Source: BMS3ABIN04 sp964553325 (GTDB lineage Bacteria; Bacteroidota; Ignavibacteria; Ignavibacteriales; Melioribacteraceae). From it: a DNA stretch of 25,245 nucleotides. The stretch lies in NCBI GenBank assembly GCA_964553325.1, contig CAZKKI010000003.1, positions 1-25,245 of the forward strand, in the 5' to 3' direction. Positions 6,434-16,222 of this stretch are shown in pieces. The notes beneath the pieces were generated by a model. The model was not told where the DNA came from. It ran no database searches and saw nothing but the letters and a program-made list of their open reading frames with translations. How positions within the stretch are numbered: position 1 is the stretch's first letter; every line of letters starts with the position of its first letter. The translations under genes and the position numbers were made by a program.

Positions 6434-8203
6434 ATGAAAAATATTGAAAGTTTGATTGTTGCGCTTTTATTCTTGACGAATATTTCCGGCTATTCCCAAA
6501 TCAACTCAACCGATAGAGAATTCCGCGGCGCATGGGTAGCAACCGTGGTCAATTTGGATTGGCCCTCTTCGCCTGCATTGCCCGTTGAAAAACAAAAGGA
6601 AGAACTAATAAATCTTTTTGATGCACTTGCCTTTTTGAACTTCAACGCTGTTTTTTTTCAAGTAAGACCGGAATGCGATGCATTGTATAATTCGAATATC
6701 GAACCATGGTCGTTTTGGTTGACCGGAAAGCAAGGTAAGGCTCCCGAACCGTTTTACGATCCGCTTGAATTCGCAATCGAAGAAGCGCATAAAAGGGGAT
6801 TGGAATTACATGCATGGATTAATCCGTATCGGGCGGTTCGGAAAACCGGAACTTATCCGCTGGCTTCAAACCATGTTAGCCGCCTGCATCCCGAATGGAT
6901 AATTACTTCCGGTAAGTTGAAGTATTTGAATCCCGGTTTGCCGCAAGTCCGCCGTTACGTTGTGAATATTGTAAAAGAGATTGTCGGGAATTACAATGTG
7001 GACGGAATTCACTTCGACGATTATTTTTATCCTTATCCGCCGAATGAAATTAAGTCGGAAGATTTCAAAACTTTCCAACATTACTCACGCGGTATAAACG
7101 ATATATCGGAATGGCGCCGTGACAATGTTAATTTGTTAATGAAGGAAGTGAACGGGGCAATAAAAAGAATAAAACCGTTTGTGAAATTCGGGGTAAGTCC
7201 GTTTGGAATTTGGAAAAATAATGTTCCGCGTGGAATCACCGGTTTTGATGCTTACGGCAGAATCTACGCCGATGCGGTGCAATGGATTAAAGACGGAAGT
7301 ATCGATTATCTTGTTCCGCAACTTTATTGGCCGTTCGATGGGGGTCAGGATTTTGCGAAACTTTCGGATTGGTGGAGTTTACAAAAATACGAATCCCATT
7401 TTTATGCCGGTTTGGGGTTTTACAGGGCGGAAATATGGAATGCTTCCGAAATTCCCAATCAAATCAGATATTTAAGAGAAAACCCGTTTGCGGACGGCTT
7501 CGTTATTTTCCGCGCGGCAAATGTGTTTGACAATGTAAAAAACGTAACCGATTCTCTCGGCAGAAATTTATTGAGGTATAAAACAATTGCACCCGTCTTA
7601 AACCGAATGAACTTCTTACCACCTACATCTCCGCAGAATTTCCGTTTATCTGAAATTAATGATACGGAAGGAGTGTTTTCTTGGTCGAAAAGCGATTCCT
7701 ACGCCCCGCAAAATGTGAGATATGTCATATCGGTTGTTCCCGACCGAAAAAATCACTTAACTAATTGCATCAATTCACCGAATATAGTGTACTTGACTTA
7801 TAATAATTATTTCAAGGTAAAATTCATAAAAACGGGAATACGGCTTAATTATTTTGTCAGGGCTGTTAGTCCGGCGGGAATTGAAAGCGGTTATGTGAAT
7901 TTTATAACGGCGCCGCCGATAATTATTTCCGGGACTTATAAAGATATTGAAAAAATGAGCGTTCGGAAACTCGAGAAAACTAAGGCGGATTTTTGCGATT
8001 TCGAAATTACGATTCCCGAAAAACAGTATGTAAAAATATCGCTTTATAATTCGTTTAATAATCCCGTAGCTGTATTTACCGATTCAATCGTTGAAAAAGG
8101 TATTTACAAAACATCGTTACCCGCTAAAATTTTGAAACGCGGTGTTTACTGGATGCAAGTTTCGGCTGGAAATAAATTTTTCGTAAAAAAAATTATTTTA
8201 TGA
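6434..8203 (+). CDS. Secreted GHL10-type (YngK-like) glycoside hydrolase-like protein with T9SS-like C-terminal domain
   Basis: I chose the ATG at 6434 rather than the TTG at 6398, because a signal peptide follows directly (MKNIESLIVALLFLTNISGYSQ). The product has 589 residues. Residues ~28-390 match the GHL10 / YngK TIM-barrel family: EFRGAWVATVVNLDWPS at the start, FFQVRPECDALY, HAWINPYR, HPEWI and GIHFDDYFYPYP (191-202). The family is thought to act on glycans, but no substrate can be read from sequence. A fibronectin-III-like segment follows (~405-490). The last ~80 residues (VKISLYNSFNNPVAVF ... GVYWMQVSAGNKFFVKKIIL) look like a type IX secretion C-terminal sorting domain. The protein is therefore likely secreted or surface-attached. 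It overlaps or abuts the next gene. Confidence 0.9.
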   Translation: MKNIESLIVALLFLTNISGYSQINSTDREFRGAWVATVVNLDWPSSPALPVEKQKEELINLFDALAFLNFNAVFFQVRPECDALYNSNIEPWSFWLTGKQGKAPEPFYDPLEFAIEEAHKRGLELHAWINPYRAVRKTGTYPLASNHVSRLHPEWIITSGKLKYLNPGLPQVRRYVVNIVKEIVGNYNVDGIHFDDYFYPYPPNEIKSEDFKTFQHYSRGINDISEWRRDNVNLLMKEVNGAIKRIKPFVKFGVSPFGIWKNNVPRGITGFDAYGRIYADAVQWIKDGSIDYLVPQLYWPFDGGQDFAKLSDWWSLQKYESHFYAGLGFYRAEIWNASEIPNQIRYLRENPFADGFVIFRAANVFDNVKNVTDSLGRNLLRYKTIAPVLNRMNFLPPTSPQNFRLSEINDTEGVFSWSKSDSYAPQNVRYVISVVPDRKNHLTNCINSPNIVYLTYNNYFKVKFIKTGIRLNYFVRAVSPAGIESGYVNFITAPPIIISGTYKDIEKMSVRKLEKTKADFCDFEITIPEKQYVKISLYNSFNNPVAVFTDSIVEKGIYKTSLPAKILKRGVYWMQVSAGNKFFVKKIIL

Positions 8204-8217
8204 AAGGATTCAATTTT

Positions 8218-8646
8218 ATGGATAACACTTCAATTAAGCTCTCAATTAAAAGCGATGCGAAGAATGTCGGTTTTGTTTGTCAAACCGTGAAAGGTTTTCT
8301 GGAAAATTTAAATATTGAAAAATCGATAAGCGATAAAATTGAACTTTGTCTTGCCGAAGCTTTGAACAATATAATTCGGCATTCGTACAAAAACAATCCC
8401 GAAAATCTTGTAAATATAAAAGTCGAAAAGGAAGGAAGCGAAATTAAAATAATATTGGTGGATTACGGAATTCCCCGCCCCGAAGATGTTAAACCTTCGC
8501 TTTGTTTTGATCCCGAAGACATCGAAAACTTGCCCGAAGGCGGGTTCGGATTGTTTTTAATCGACAATTTAATGGATGAAAATATTTATAAAACCGTTGA
8601 CGGCAAAAATGTTTTGCTTCTTAAAAAATACGTCGGGATGAACTGA
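8218..8646 (+). CDS. RsbW/SpoIIAB-like anti-sigma-factor-type ATPase (HATPase_c_2)
   Basis: The product has 142 residues from the ATG at 8218, which has AAAGGA nine bases upstream. An in-frame ATG at 8200 overlaps the previous stop (ATGA) but lacks a ribosome site; it would add six residues. The protein is a stand-alone GHKL ATPase: N box ELCLAEALNNIIRHSY, G1-like VDYGIPRP and G2-like LPEGGFGLFLIDNLMD. This is the layout of RsbW-type anti-sigma kinases that phosphorylate a STAS-domain antagonist. No partner STAS protein, phosphatase or sigma factor is encoded nearby, so its target must lie elsewhere. It is likely translationally coupled to the GHL10 gene. Confidence 0.88.
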   Translation: MDNTSIKLSIKSDAKNVGFVCQTVKGFLENLNIEKSISDKIELCLAEALNNIIRHSYKNNPENLVNIKVEKEGSEIKIILVDYGIPRPEDVKPSLCFDPEDIENLPEGGFGLFLIDNLMDENIYKTVDGKNVLLLKKYVGMN

Positions 8647-8791
8647 AACTTTTCCGAATTATTAAAACTTTTTTCGCACACCGTTGTAAAATACCTTAAG
8701 TTGCAATAAAGCGTGATTCGAGGAAGGAAATTTTAAAGTTTTCTCGAATAAAATTGGTATTTTTTGCCTCAATGATAGAAAAAATTTTAAA

Positions 8792-10339
8792 GTGAAAATA
8801 AGGTATTTCGTTTACATATTGCTACTTATAACCGCGGCAACCGGTTTTGCGCAAAATAACTCCAAAAGCGTTGTAATAAAAAAAAACAAAAAGCCCGAAA
8901 GTTATCCGTTAATACGTCCGCTTTCGCCTTCCTATACTTTAATGGCAGGGTATATACTCCGACAAAAAGCTCTGGCGGGTGATCCGTTTGCGGAACATGA
9001 ATTGGGAATCCGGTATTTGCTCGGCAGAGGTTTTCCGCCCGATACAACGAAAGCCGTTTACTGGATTGAGAAGGCGGTGAAAAGTAATATTCCGGCAATA
9101 AATTTTAATTACGGAATTATGCTGAATAACGGAATCGGAGTGGAATGGAATCCATTTAAAGCTTTCAGAAATTTTGAAAAAGCGGCACAAAGCGATATGC
9201 CCGCCGCGCAGTTTATGCTCGGTTTGTTTTATCTCGATAATCTTGTAGTGAACAAAAATCTGATTGAGGCTTACAACTGGTTTTCCAAATCATCGAAGAA
9301 CGGATTCAAAGAAGCTGATAAGATTTTAGAAGAGCTCAACAAAAATTCGAAGATAAAACTTAATCGCGATAGCCTTAATTCCGGTAGTGATAATAGACCC
9401 GAACCCGAAAGAGAAAGTGATACTCCTGCGGTAATTAACCAACCGGAAGAGTTCGAATTGGAATATCTTTCTTTTGCTGCGGACTCAATTAAAATTAATC
9501 CGGATAAAGAAAATTTTTTGGATAAAATTTTAAAGCAAAAACCCGTGGAAATAAGTAAACAGTTGGGAATTTCAGATTCTAACTTTTATGCGAAAGATAC
9601 TTCCGCAATAGATTTGATTTATTCGGCGGCCAAGTTCGGTAGTCCCGAAGCCCTTTATCTTTTAGGTACTTTGGAAGAAGATAAAAATACCGAAGAAAAC
9701 AATTTGTTGGCATTAGCCGATTACATACAAGCATACAGATTAGGATCTTTCAGAGCAACCGAAGGAATTTACAGATTGTTGAATAACGCATTTCTTAAAC
9801 CGTATCTTCAAAAACAAATTAAAAATGAAGACCCACTCGCTATGTATGTTTGGGCGGCGTTAATCGCATATGATTTCGATGTATCGGTTTCCAAAGCCGA
9901 AGCATTGGATTTGCTACGGAAAGCCGCCGGTAAAAATTATGTTCCTTCTATAATTGAATTGGGACTCTTATACAAAAACGGCTCTATGGTTCCGAAAGAT
10001 ATTTTAAAAGCCAAAGAATATTTTGAACGAGCCGTAGATTTAGGAAGCAAAGAAGCGGAAATTCGTTTGGCTCTACTCGAAATATCGGAATTAAAAAAAT
10101 CGAACATTGCCGATAAGATAAAACTGCTGAAAAATTATGCAGAAAAGGGCTCGGTGCTTGCGCAAACAAGTTTGGCATTTTGCTACGAAAATGGATACGG
10201 TGTGAAACAAAATAAAGCTAAGGCCGCAAAATTATACCGCATTGCCGCATCGCGTGGAAATAGAACAGCATACTCCGCATTGAGAAATATGTACGACGAA
10301 ATAAGACCTGAAGATCAGATCTTTCAAATTTTAAATTAA
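8792..10339 (+). CDS. Exported Sel1-repeat protein
   Basis: The 515-residue protein starts at GTG 8792. No better ATG exists, and a signal peptide follows (MKIRYFVYILLLITAATGFAQ). It contains about six or seven Sel1-like helical repeats in two blocks, roughly residues 58-185 and 275-505. Examples are AEHELGIRYLLGRGFPPD..KAVYWIEKA, AAQFMLGLFYLDN and AQTSLAFCYENGYGVKQNKAKAAKLY. A less ordered linker rich in Glu, Asp and Asn joins the blocks (~188-270). Sel1 repeats are protein-interaction scaffolds, often periplasmic. The ribosome site is weak. It is separated from the RsbW-like gene by 145 bp and from the next kinase gene by 138 bp. Confidence 0.87.
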   Translation: MKIRYFVYILLLITAATGFAQNNSKSVVIKKNKKPESYPLIRPLSPSYTLMAGYILRQKALAGDPFAEHELGIRYLLGRGFPPDTTKAVYWIEKAVKSNIPAINFNYGIMLNNGIGVEWNPFKAFRNFEKAAQSDMPAAQFMLGLFYLDNLVVNKNLIEAYNWFSKSSKNGFKEADKILEELNKNSKIKLNRDSLNSGSDNRPEPERESDTPAVINQPEEFELEYLSFAADSIKINPDKENFLDKILKQKPVEISKQLGISDSNFYAKDTSAIDLIYSAAKFGSPEALYLLGTLEEDKNTEENNLLALADYIQAYRLGSFRATEGIYRLLNNAFLKPYLQKQIKNEDPLAMYVWAALIAYDFDVSVSKAEALDLLRKAAGKNYVPSIIELGLLYKNGSMVPKDILKAKEYFERAVDLGSKEAEIRLALLEISELKKSNIADKIKLLKNYAEKGSVLAQTSLAFCYENGYGVKQNKAKAAKLYRIAASRGNRTAYSALRNMYDEIRPEDQIFQILN

Positions 10340-10368
10340 TTGACTATTATTACTATAATACTTATTAT
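10340..10368 (+). promoter_or_regulatory. Putative sigma-70-type promoter of the TPR-kinase gene
   Basis: TTGACT (10340-10345) and TATTAT (10363-10368) are spaced by exactly 17 bp. The -35 box begins at the base after the previous stop codon. The start codon at 10478 is about 110 bp downstream, leaving a long leader in which I see no further structure. Confidence 0.5.
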
Positions 10369-10477
10369 TGCATCATAATGTTTAAGTAAATTCCTGCTAT
10401 TTAATACTTCGGTTCTCTTCAAGTTAAATGATTCTCTCGTTTGTTCGATGATGAAGTAGTTAAATAAGTTTATTGTA

Positions 10478-12796
10478 ATGAAATTTTATAAATATTTAAT
10501 TGTTTTATCGCTTTTTATCTCCCTAAAAAGCGCTGGCCACCCGCAAGCAATCGATCGTTCCATTGATAGCTTGAAATACATTTTAAAAATCTCCGAGGGA
10601 ATACAAAAAGTCGATTTACTAAACCGTCTCGCCAAATTTTACAGTTATACAGATAAAACTAAAATTACACCTTACGCAAAATCATCACTTGAATTAGCAG
10701 AGAAAATAAAATATTCCCGGGGAATAGGTGAAGCATTGAACAACTTAAGCTTCGGCTATTACATCAACAATAAAACCGATTCCGCAAGATATTTTGCAAA
10801 AAGAGCGTATAATTTTGCCGAAGAAAATAATTTACAAGGAGAACAAGCAAAAGCGTTAGGTGTAATAGGACTTTTATTTTGGAAGAAAGGCAATCTTAAT
10901 AAAGCAATCGAATATTTTAAAAAATCTCTTGAATTTGCGGAATCATCCGGAACGAAAGATGTTGTAGCTAAGGCAATGCATTATTTGGGACTTGTGTATA
11001 ACATACAAGGAAGATATGCGGAGGCAATCGAATATTTTTTGAATTCGATAAAAATCAACGAAGAATCCGGTAATAAAATTGAAGCTGCTATTACTCTGAA
11101 CAACCTCGCCAAAGTTTACAATAAACTGGGCAATTACGAAAAAGCCATTAAATATTCAAACACCGCTCTAAAATATGCCAACGTTTTACATGATGAGTAT
11201 TCGCTCGGTAGAGCTCTGAATAATTTAGGCAGAAGCTATGAAGGATTGAAAGATTATAGAAAAGCTTTGGAATATTTGAAAAGGGCAAAGGCTATAAAAA
11301 TAGAGATAAAAGATTCCGTTGGTTTAGCTTACGTTTTGGAAGACATTGCCGAATGTTACTCCGTATTGGGAAATTACGACAGTGCCGAAAAATATTTTAA
11401 ACAGATTTTGCAAATCAGAAAAAGAATCGATTCTCCGTTTTCACAAGCAAACTCTATGTTAAAACTCGCTGAAGTTTATCTTAAAAAAGGCAAATATTCC
11501 AAAGCAAAAAAATATATCGATGAGGCAATTAAAATTTCGCCGGAAAACAACTCGGAAGAAATTTTGCATAGCGGGTATAAATTACTTTCGGAATATTACG
11601 GAGCATTGGGCAATTACAAACTGGCTTTCGAGTATTATAAAAAGTATGATGCAATTTTACACCGTATTTTTAATAAAGAAGAAAATAAACGTATTGCGGA
11701 GTTGGAATTAAAGTACGAGGTTGATAAAAAAGAGCGTGAAAATATTTTGCTTAAGCAAGAAAATAAAATGAAAGAATTGAAGCTCGATTACCAATCTTAT
11801 ATTTTGAATCTTATTGTTGCTATTTCGATTCTGGGATTGGTGCTTTCGTTTGTTCTTTACAGGAGAGTTGTGGCGAATAAAAAAAGTAACAGACTGCTGA
11901 CCATAAAAAATTTGCAAATCGAAAGAGCGAATAAAGAACTGGAGCGAAAGAATAAACTTATTTTAGAACACCAGGAAAAACTTGATAAAACTTTGGAAGT
12001 ACTGAAAAACGAAGTTAGAGAAAGAAAAAAATATGAGCAAGAACTTATCGCCGCAAAAAATAAAGCCGAAGAAGCGAACAGACTTAAATCGGAATTTCTC
12101 GCCGGCATCTCACATGAAATAAGAACTCCGGTGAATACTATTCTTAGTTATGTTTCTTTGCTCAAGGAAGATTTGTCGAATAACGGAACCGACGAATTTA
12201 TTGAATATTTCGATCCAATACAAAACGGCGCGAACCGTTTGATACGGACTATTGATTCCATACTTAATATGTCGCAGTTTCAAGCAGGCGAGTTTGAAAT
12301 ATTTAAAGAGAAATTTGATTTGTATTCAGATGTTTTGGTGGGATTGCAAAAAGAGTTTAAGCCTTTTGCCGAGAAAAAAAATATTGAATTAAAATTGGAA
12401 AATTCGTTTGACGATACCCGGATTTGGGGTGATCAATACACGGTTACTCAGCTTTTTACAAACTTGGTGGATAATGCAATTAAATATACCAACGAAGGTT
12501 TTGTTAAAATAGCTGTTACCGAAAAAGACGACAAATATATTTATGTGTCGGTTGAAGACAGCGGAATAGGAATAGCTGAGGAGTTCATTCCGGATTTGTT
12601 CGAACCTTTTCACCAAGAAGAAATGGGTTACAGCCGTGCGTTCGACGGTAACGGTTTGGGTTTGGCGTTGGTTAAAAAATATGTTGAAGTGAACAAAGGT
12701 AAAATACATGTTACAAGCGAAAAGGGAAAAGGTACGAAGTTTGTAATTGCGTTGGTTCTTGCAAGTGTCGCTCAACCTCAAGCGGTTAAAAATTAG
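10478..12796 (+). CDS. TPR-domain membrane histidine kinase
   Basis: The 772-residue protein opens with a signal peptide or first membrane helix (1-20). About eight tetratricopeptide repeats follow over ~45-395 (for example LNNLAKVYNKLGNYEKAIKY), and should be periplasmic. A membrane helix covers ~441-461 and a long coiled coil ~465-535. HisKA has His546 in GISHEIRTP, and the HATPase carries LVDNAIKYT, DSGIGIA and GNGLGLALVKK. There is no receiver and no adjacent regulator on the same strand. The domain order (periplasmic TPRs, one TM, kinase) is common in Bacteroidota-type kinases. Its core resembles the kinases at 1752 and 22601. It ends 2 bp from the convergent stop of the NtrC-type regulator at 12799. 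Confidence 0.93.
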   Translation: MKFYKYLIVLSLFISLKSAGHPQAIDRSIDSLKYILKISEGIQKVDLLNRLAKFYSYTDKTKITPYAKSSLELAEKIKYSRGIGEALNNLSFGYYINNKTDSARYFAKRAYNFAEENNLQGEQAKALGVIGLLFWKKGNLNKAIEYFKKSLEFAESSGTKDVVAKAMHYLGLVYNIQGRYAEAIEYFLNSIKINEESGNKIEAAITLNNLAKVYNKLGNYEKAIKYSNTALKYANVLHDEYSLGRALNNLGRSYEGLKDYRKALEYLKRAKAIKIEIKDSVGLAYVLEDIAECYSVLGNYDSAEKYFKQILQIRKRIDSPFSQANSMLKLAEVYLKKGKYSKAKKYIDEAIKISPENNSEEILHSGYKLLSEYYGALGNYKLAFEYYKKYDAILHRIFNKEENKRIAELELKYEVDKKERENILLKQENKMKELKLDYQSYILNLIVAISILGLVLSFVLYRRVVANKKSNRLLTIKNLQIERANKELERKNKLILEHQEKLDKTLEVLKNEVRERKKYEQELIAAKNKAEEANRLKSEFLAGISHEIRTPVNTILSYVSLLKEDLSNNGTDEFIEYFDPIQNGANRLIRTIDSILNMSQFQAGEFEIFKEKFDLYSDVLVGLQKEFKPFAEKKNIELKLENSFDDTRIWGDQYTVTQLFTNLVDNAIKYTNEGFVKIAVTEKDDKYIYVSVEDSGIGIAEEFIPDLFEPFHQEEMGYSRAFDGNGLGLALVKKYVEVNKGKIHVTSEKGKGTKFVIALVLASVAQPQAVKN

Positions 12797-12798
12797 AA

Positions 12799-14160
12799 TT
12801 ATAAATCCAATCTCTCCAACCTTGAACGTAAATGCCTTTCCGTTATTTTGAGCAAACGTGCGGCGGCGCTTTTATTCCCGTTGGTTTGCAATAATGCTTC
12901 TTTAATCATTTCCCGTTCAAAAGCTTTCACTTTTTCCTCGTAACCGTCCGTAAGATTTTTCGGATCCAACAACGAAATTGTTGCGATGTTCTCGAGTTGG
13001 GAAGGTAAATCGTTAACGGTAATAATTTCGTCCCTTGCGAAAATTACCGCGCGCTCAATAATATTTTCCAATTCGCGTATGTTACCGGGATAGTCATGTT
13101 TCATTAATTTATCCAATGCTTCGCGGGAAATTCCCGATACGTTTTTCCCGTTTATTTCGGAAAACTTTTTGATGAAGTGATCAATTAACAGCGGAATATC
13201 CTCTTTCCGTTGTCTTAACGGAGGTAAGTTTATTTGAACAACATTCAATCTGTAAAATAAATCTTCCCTGAACTCGCCGTTAGCAATCATCTCTTCAAGA
13301 TTTCTATTTGTGGCGGCTATAATTCTCACATCGACGGTTTTGATTTTATTACTTCCAAGTCGTGTAATTTCACCGAACTGAATTGCACGTAACAATTTTA
13401 CTTGAATGGAAAGCGGGATATCGCCGACTTCATCGATAAATATCGTGCCGCCGTCGGCTTCTTCGAATCTTCCTATCCGGTTACTTACGGCACCGGTAAA
13501 CGCCCCTTTCTCGTGCCCGAACAATTCGCTTTCCATTAAATTTTCGGAAAGGGAAGCAACGTTAACCGTAACAAACGGTTTCTCTTTACGATTGCCTGCA
13601 AAATGAATTGAACGTGCAACCAACTCTTTCCCCGTGCCGCTTTCTCCTAAAATCAATACCGAGGCTTTGCTGTCGGCTATTCGCGCTATTGTGTTAAAAA
13701 TTTCTTCCATTTTCGGACTTTTGGAAATAATGGATTTTATGCGAAATTTTTCATGGAGTTGTTCTTTCAATCGCTTGTTTTCAAAAATTAAGTTCCGTTT
13801 TTCGTTAATCCTTTTTAGAAGTGTTTCGAGTTCGTCCAAATCTACAGGCTTTGTGATGTAGTCGTATGCACCGGCTTTCATAATGTTTACCGCATCTTCA
13901 ATGTTACCGAAAGCCGTCATCACAAGCACTTCGATTTCAGGATTAAATTCTTTTACTTTTTTCAATAAGGTTAATCCGTCCGTTTCGGGCATACGGTAGT
14001 CGGTTAAAATTATGTCGACTACATTTTTTTTAACTTGCTCCAACGCTTCGGAACCGTTAGAAGCCGTAAGGATTTTGAAATTCCTTTTACTTAAAAAACT
14101 TTTTAACGATTGTAATTGTGCTTGTTCGTCATCAACAACTAAAATTGTCGGTGTTTCCAT
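12799..14160 (-). CDS. NtrC-family response regulator (receiver, sigma-54 AAA+, Fis HTH)
   Basis: The 453-residue protein has an intact receiver: acidic Asp10/Asp11, phospho-acceptor Asp54 in LTDYRMPETDG, Thr82 and Lys104-Pro105. The AAA+ domain has Walker A GESGTGKE (172-179), GAFTGA (219-224), Walker B GGTIFIDE and YPGNIREL. The C-terminal Fis-type helix-turn-helix reads NKSAAARLLKITERHLRSRLER. It starts one base after the stop of the kinase at 14162-16222, so the two form a cognate pair. By context it should act at sigma-54 promoters. The repeated TTCGAC/GTCGAA operators at 18870 and 19059 are the obvious candidate targets (inference). Confidence 0.95.
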   Translation of the reverse strand: METPTILVVDDEQAQLQSLKSFLSKRNFKILTASNGSEALEQVKKNVVDIILTDYRMPETDGLTLLKKVKEFNPEIEVLVMTAFGNIEDAVNIMKAGAYDYITKPVDLDELETLLKRINEKRNLIFENKRLKEQLHEKFRIKSIISKSPKMEEIFNTIARIADSKASVLILGESGTGKELVARSIHFAGNRKEKPFVTVNVASLSENLMESELFGHEKGAFTGAVSNRIGRFEEADGGTIFIDEVGDIPLSIQVKLLRAIQFGEITRLGSNKIKTVDVRIIAATNRNLEEMIANGEFREDLFYRLNVVQINLPPLRQRKEDIPLLIDHFIKKFSEINGKNVSGISREALDKLMKHDYPGNIRELENIIERAVIFARDEIITVNDLPSQLENIATISLLDPKNLTDGYEEKVKAFEREMIKEALLQTNGNKSAAARLLKITERHLRSRLERLDL

Positions 14161-14161
14161 T

Positions 14162-16222
14162 TTATTTTTGCCTTGTGTATTCTTTTGGTAATTTAATTGT
14201 GAAAACGGTACCTTCGCCTTTTTTACTTTCGACTGAAATCAATCCGCCGTGTTCGTAAATAATTTTTTGAACGATGCTTAAACCGATTCCCGTACCTCCG
14301 GCTTTGGTTGTAAAATATAAGTTGAATATTTTTTTTAATTTATCTTCATCAATTCCTTCGCCGTTGTCCGCAATTCTTAAAATAATTTCGCCGTTTGATT
14401 TTTCGGTTATTATTTCGATTCTTCCACCGGATTTTATAGCCTCAATTGCATTTTGAATTAAATTGATTAGTACTTGTTTTATTTTATCTCTGTCCCAAAC
14501 AACTTTTCCTTTCCAATTTTCGTAAATATTTAATTCGATATTTTTTTCGGTCAGCAAAGGCGAATATTGTTGTTTTATTTGATTAAGAAATTCCGTTAGG
14601 TCGAATTCCACACTGTTTAATTCTTCCGGTCTGGCAAACTTCAGAAAATTTTGAATCGTATTGTTGATTCGTTTTACTTCACTGTAAACCAATCCGGAAA
14701 GAGTTCTATATTCTTCTTCGTTTTCTTTAGGTTCGAAGTCTTTATGCAACTGTTGGGCAATTGTTCCGATTGCATTTAACGGATTTCTGATTTCGTGTGC
14801 AATACCCGAAGCAAGCTCGCCCATTGCAACCAAGCGCTCTTTTCTTTGAATTTGTTGTTCGAGTTTTTTTAATTCCGTTAAATCTCTTATAATAAAAATT
14901 GTATTCGATTTTCCTTCCTCGTCTTGAAAATCGGTTTTTGATATCAGCAGATGTTTGAGATCGCCTTTAATCTTACAATCTATTTGAAAAATGAGCGAAT
15001 CCGACATAAAGAAATCGGAGCAAATATTTTTATCGAAAAAGAAATCGAGAGTTTTTCCTTCCATTGTGTTTTCTACCGTATGGAAAAGAGTATGTGCGGC
15101 GGGATTTGCCGTTTTTATTTTATGATTTTCATCCGTTACTATAATTGCATCGTGAATTGAATTCAGAATTTTATTAGAATATGTTTCTATGGTTTGATAC
15201 TGTTTCTCGAGTAAGTCGTAGTTTTGCCTGAAAAATATAAATGATAAGATTAACGAGCCCACAATAAATAATATTATTCCTATTATCACTATTCTGCGTT
15301 TTATGCGGGAGTTAATTTTATCGAGAGGTTCAAGGGAAATTCCAGCGCGGAAAATTCCGATTTCTCTGTTTTTATATTTGAAGACGTGAAAGGATTCGAA
15401 AACTTCGAGCGTGTCGTATTGCGCAATGTGCCAAGTGAAACCGGAATCGATAACGGACGAAGTAAGAAAAACTGGATTGTAGAAGCTGTCAACTTCCGGC
15501 AATTGCCCGGCCGCAGCCAAAACATTGTTCGAGTCTTGCAGCATCAAATAAACAATACCCGGATTTTGGGTGAGATTTTTCATCAATACGCCGAAGCCAA
15601 TTTGTTTTCGGAAATCTAAAAGTTTATCGGCGTTTACATTCAAAACAATTGCACCGTTGGTGTTCGTGGCTATTGCTACAACAAAACGGTAACCGTCTTC
15701 GTACCGTGCCTCCTTTAATCCGATGATAAGCGTATCGGTTTCGTTTTCAAATATCGGTCTCAGTTTTTCCTTGGGTGAAAATTTTTCTTTCCGGTCGAAA
15801 TGAATCCTTTTGTGACTACTGAACAACTTTTCCGCTTTGTTGTTGAAAATGTTTATCCGGTAAATGCCGTTTTCTTCCGCAATTTTTTCCAATACTTTGT
15901 TTGATATTTCATTTCTTTCGAATAATATTTTAATTATGTTCGCGTTGTTTAATAACCTGTTTTTAATTTCCCGTTCAACTTTTTCACTAGCCAGTAAGGC
16001 GTTGCGAGACGATACTTGTATCGATTCGAGAAGCGAATGGGATTGAGCTTTCATTAAATCGAAAAGTTCAAGTTTACTTTGGTATAGTTCCGTTAAAGCG
16101 GAAGAGAGAATTAGAATGGCAACAGCCATGAAAATGAGCAGTAAACTTTTGGGACCTATCTTAAATTTATGTTTGTTTTTAAAAGTCGTTAATATCGAAT
16201 TATTTAAGTTATTATTATTCAA
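14162..16222 (-). CDS. NtrB/ZraS-like sensor histidine kinase with periplasmic domain and PAS
   Basis: The 686-residue protein starts at a TTG (16222) that overlaps the TGA of the upstream DUF4405 gene, so translation is probably coupled. A membrane helix (~24-45) and a second (~310-332) bracket a ~260-residue periplasmic domain of the double-Cache or similar type (RFVVAIATNTNGAIVLNVNAD; GIFRAGI). A PAS domain covers ~345-450. HisKA has His476 in GIAHEIRNPLNAI. The HATPase carries NLIQNAIEAI, DNGEGID and GGTGIGLSIV. HEIRNPL kinases typically pair with NtrC-type regulators, and here the partner follows immediately at 14160. The ligand is unknown. Membership in the operon suggests that the DUF4405 or beta-barrel protein feeds into sensing. 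Confidence 0.93.
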   Translation of the reverse strand: MNNNNLNNSILTTFKNKHKFKIGPKSLLLIFMAVAILILSSALTELYQSKLELFDLMKAQSHSLLESIQVSSRNALLASEKVEREIKNRLLNNANIIKILFERNEISNKVLEKIAEENGIYRINIFNNKAEKLFSSHKRIHFDRKEKFSPKEKLRPIFENETDTLIIGLKEARYEDGYRFVVAIATNTNGAIVLNVNADKLLDFRKQIGFGVLMKNLTQNPGIVYLMLQDSNNVLAAAGQLPEVDSFYNPVFLTSSVIDSGFTWHIAQYDTLEVFESFHVFKYKNREIGIFRAGISLEPLDKINSRIKRRIVIIGIILFIVGSLILSFIFFRQNYDLLEKQYQTIETYSNKILNSIHDAIIVTDENHKIKTANPAAHTLFHTVENTMEGKTLDFFFDKNICSDFFMSDSLIFQIDCKIKGDLKHLLISKTDFQDEEGKSNTIFIIRDLTELKKLEQQIQRKERLVAMGELASGIAHEIRNPLNAIGTIAQQLHKDFEPKENEEEYRTLSGLVYSEVKRINNTIQNFLKFARPEELNSVEFDLTEFLNQIKQQYSPLLTEKNIELNIYENWKGKVVWDRDKIKQVLINLIQNAIEAIKSGGRIEIITEKSNGEIILRIADNGEGIDEDKLKKIFNLYFTTKAGGTGIGLSIVQKIIYEHGGLISVESKKGEGTVFTIKLPKEYTRQK

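Noticed and set aside
8755..8767. TGGTATTTTTTGC upstream of the Sel1 gene as a sigma-54 promoter
   Set aside because: Only 8 bases separate GG and GC; 10 are required.
12389..12781. Minus-strand ORF of 130 codons inside the TPR-kinase gene
   Set aside because: It lies fully opposite the HATPase domain and has no recognisable motif or ribosome site.
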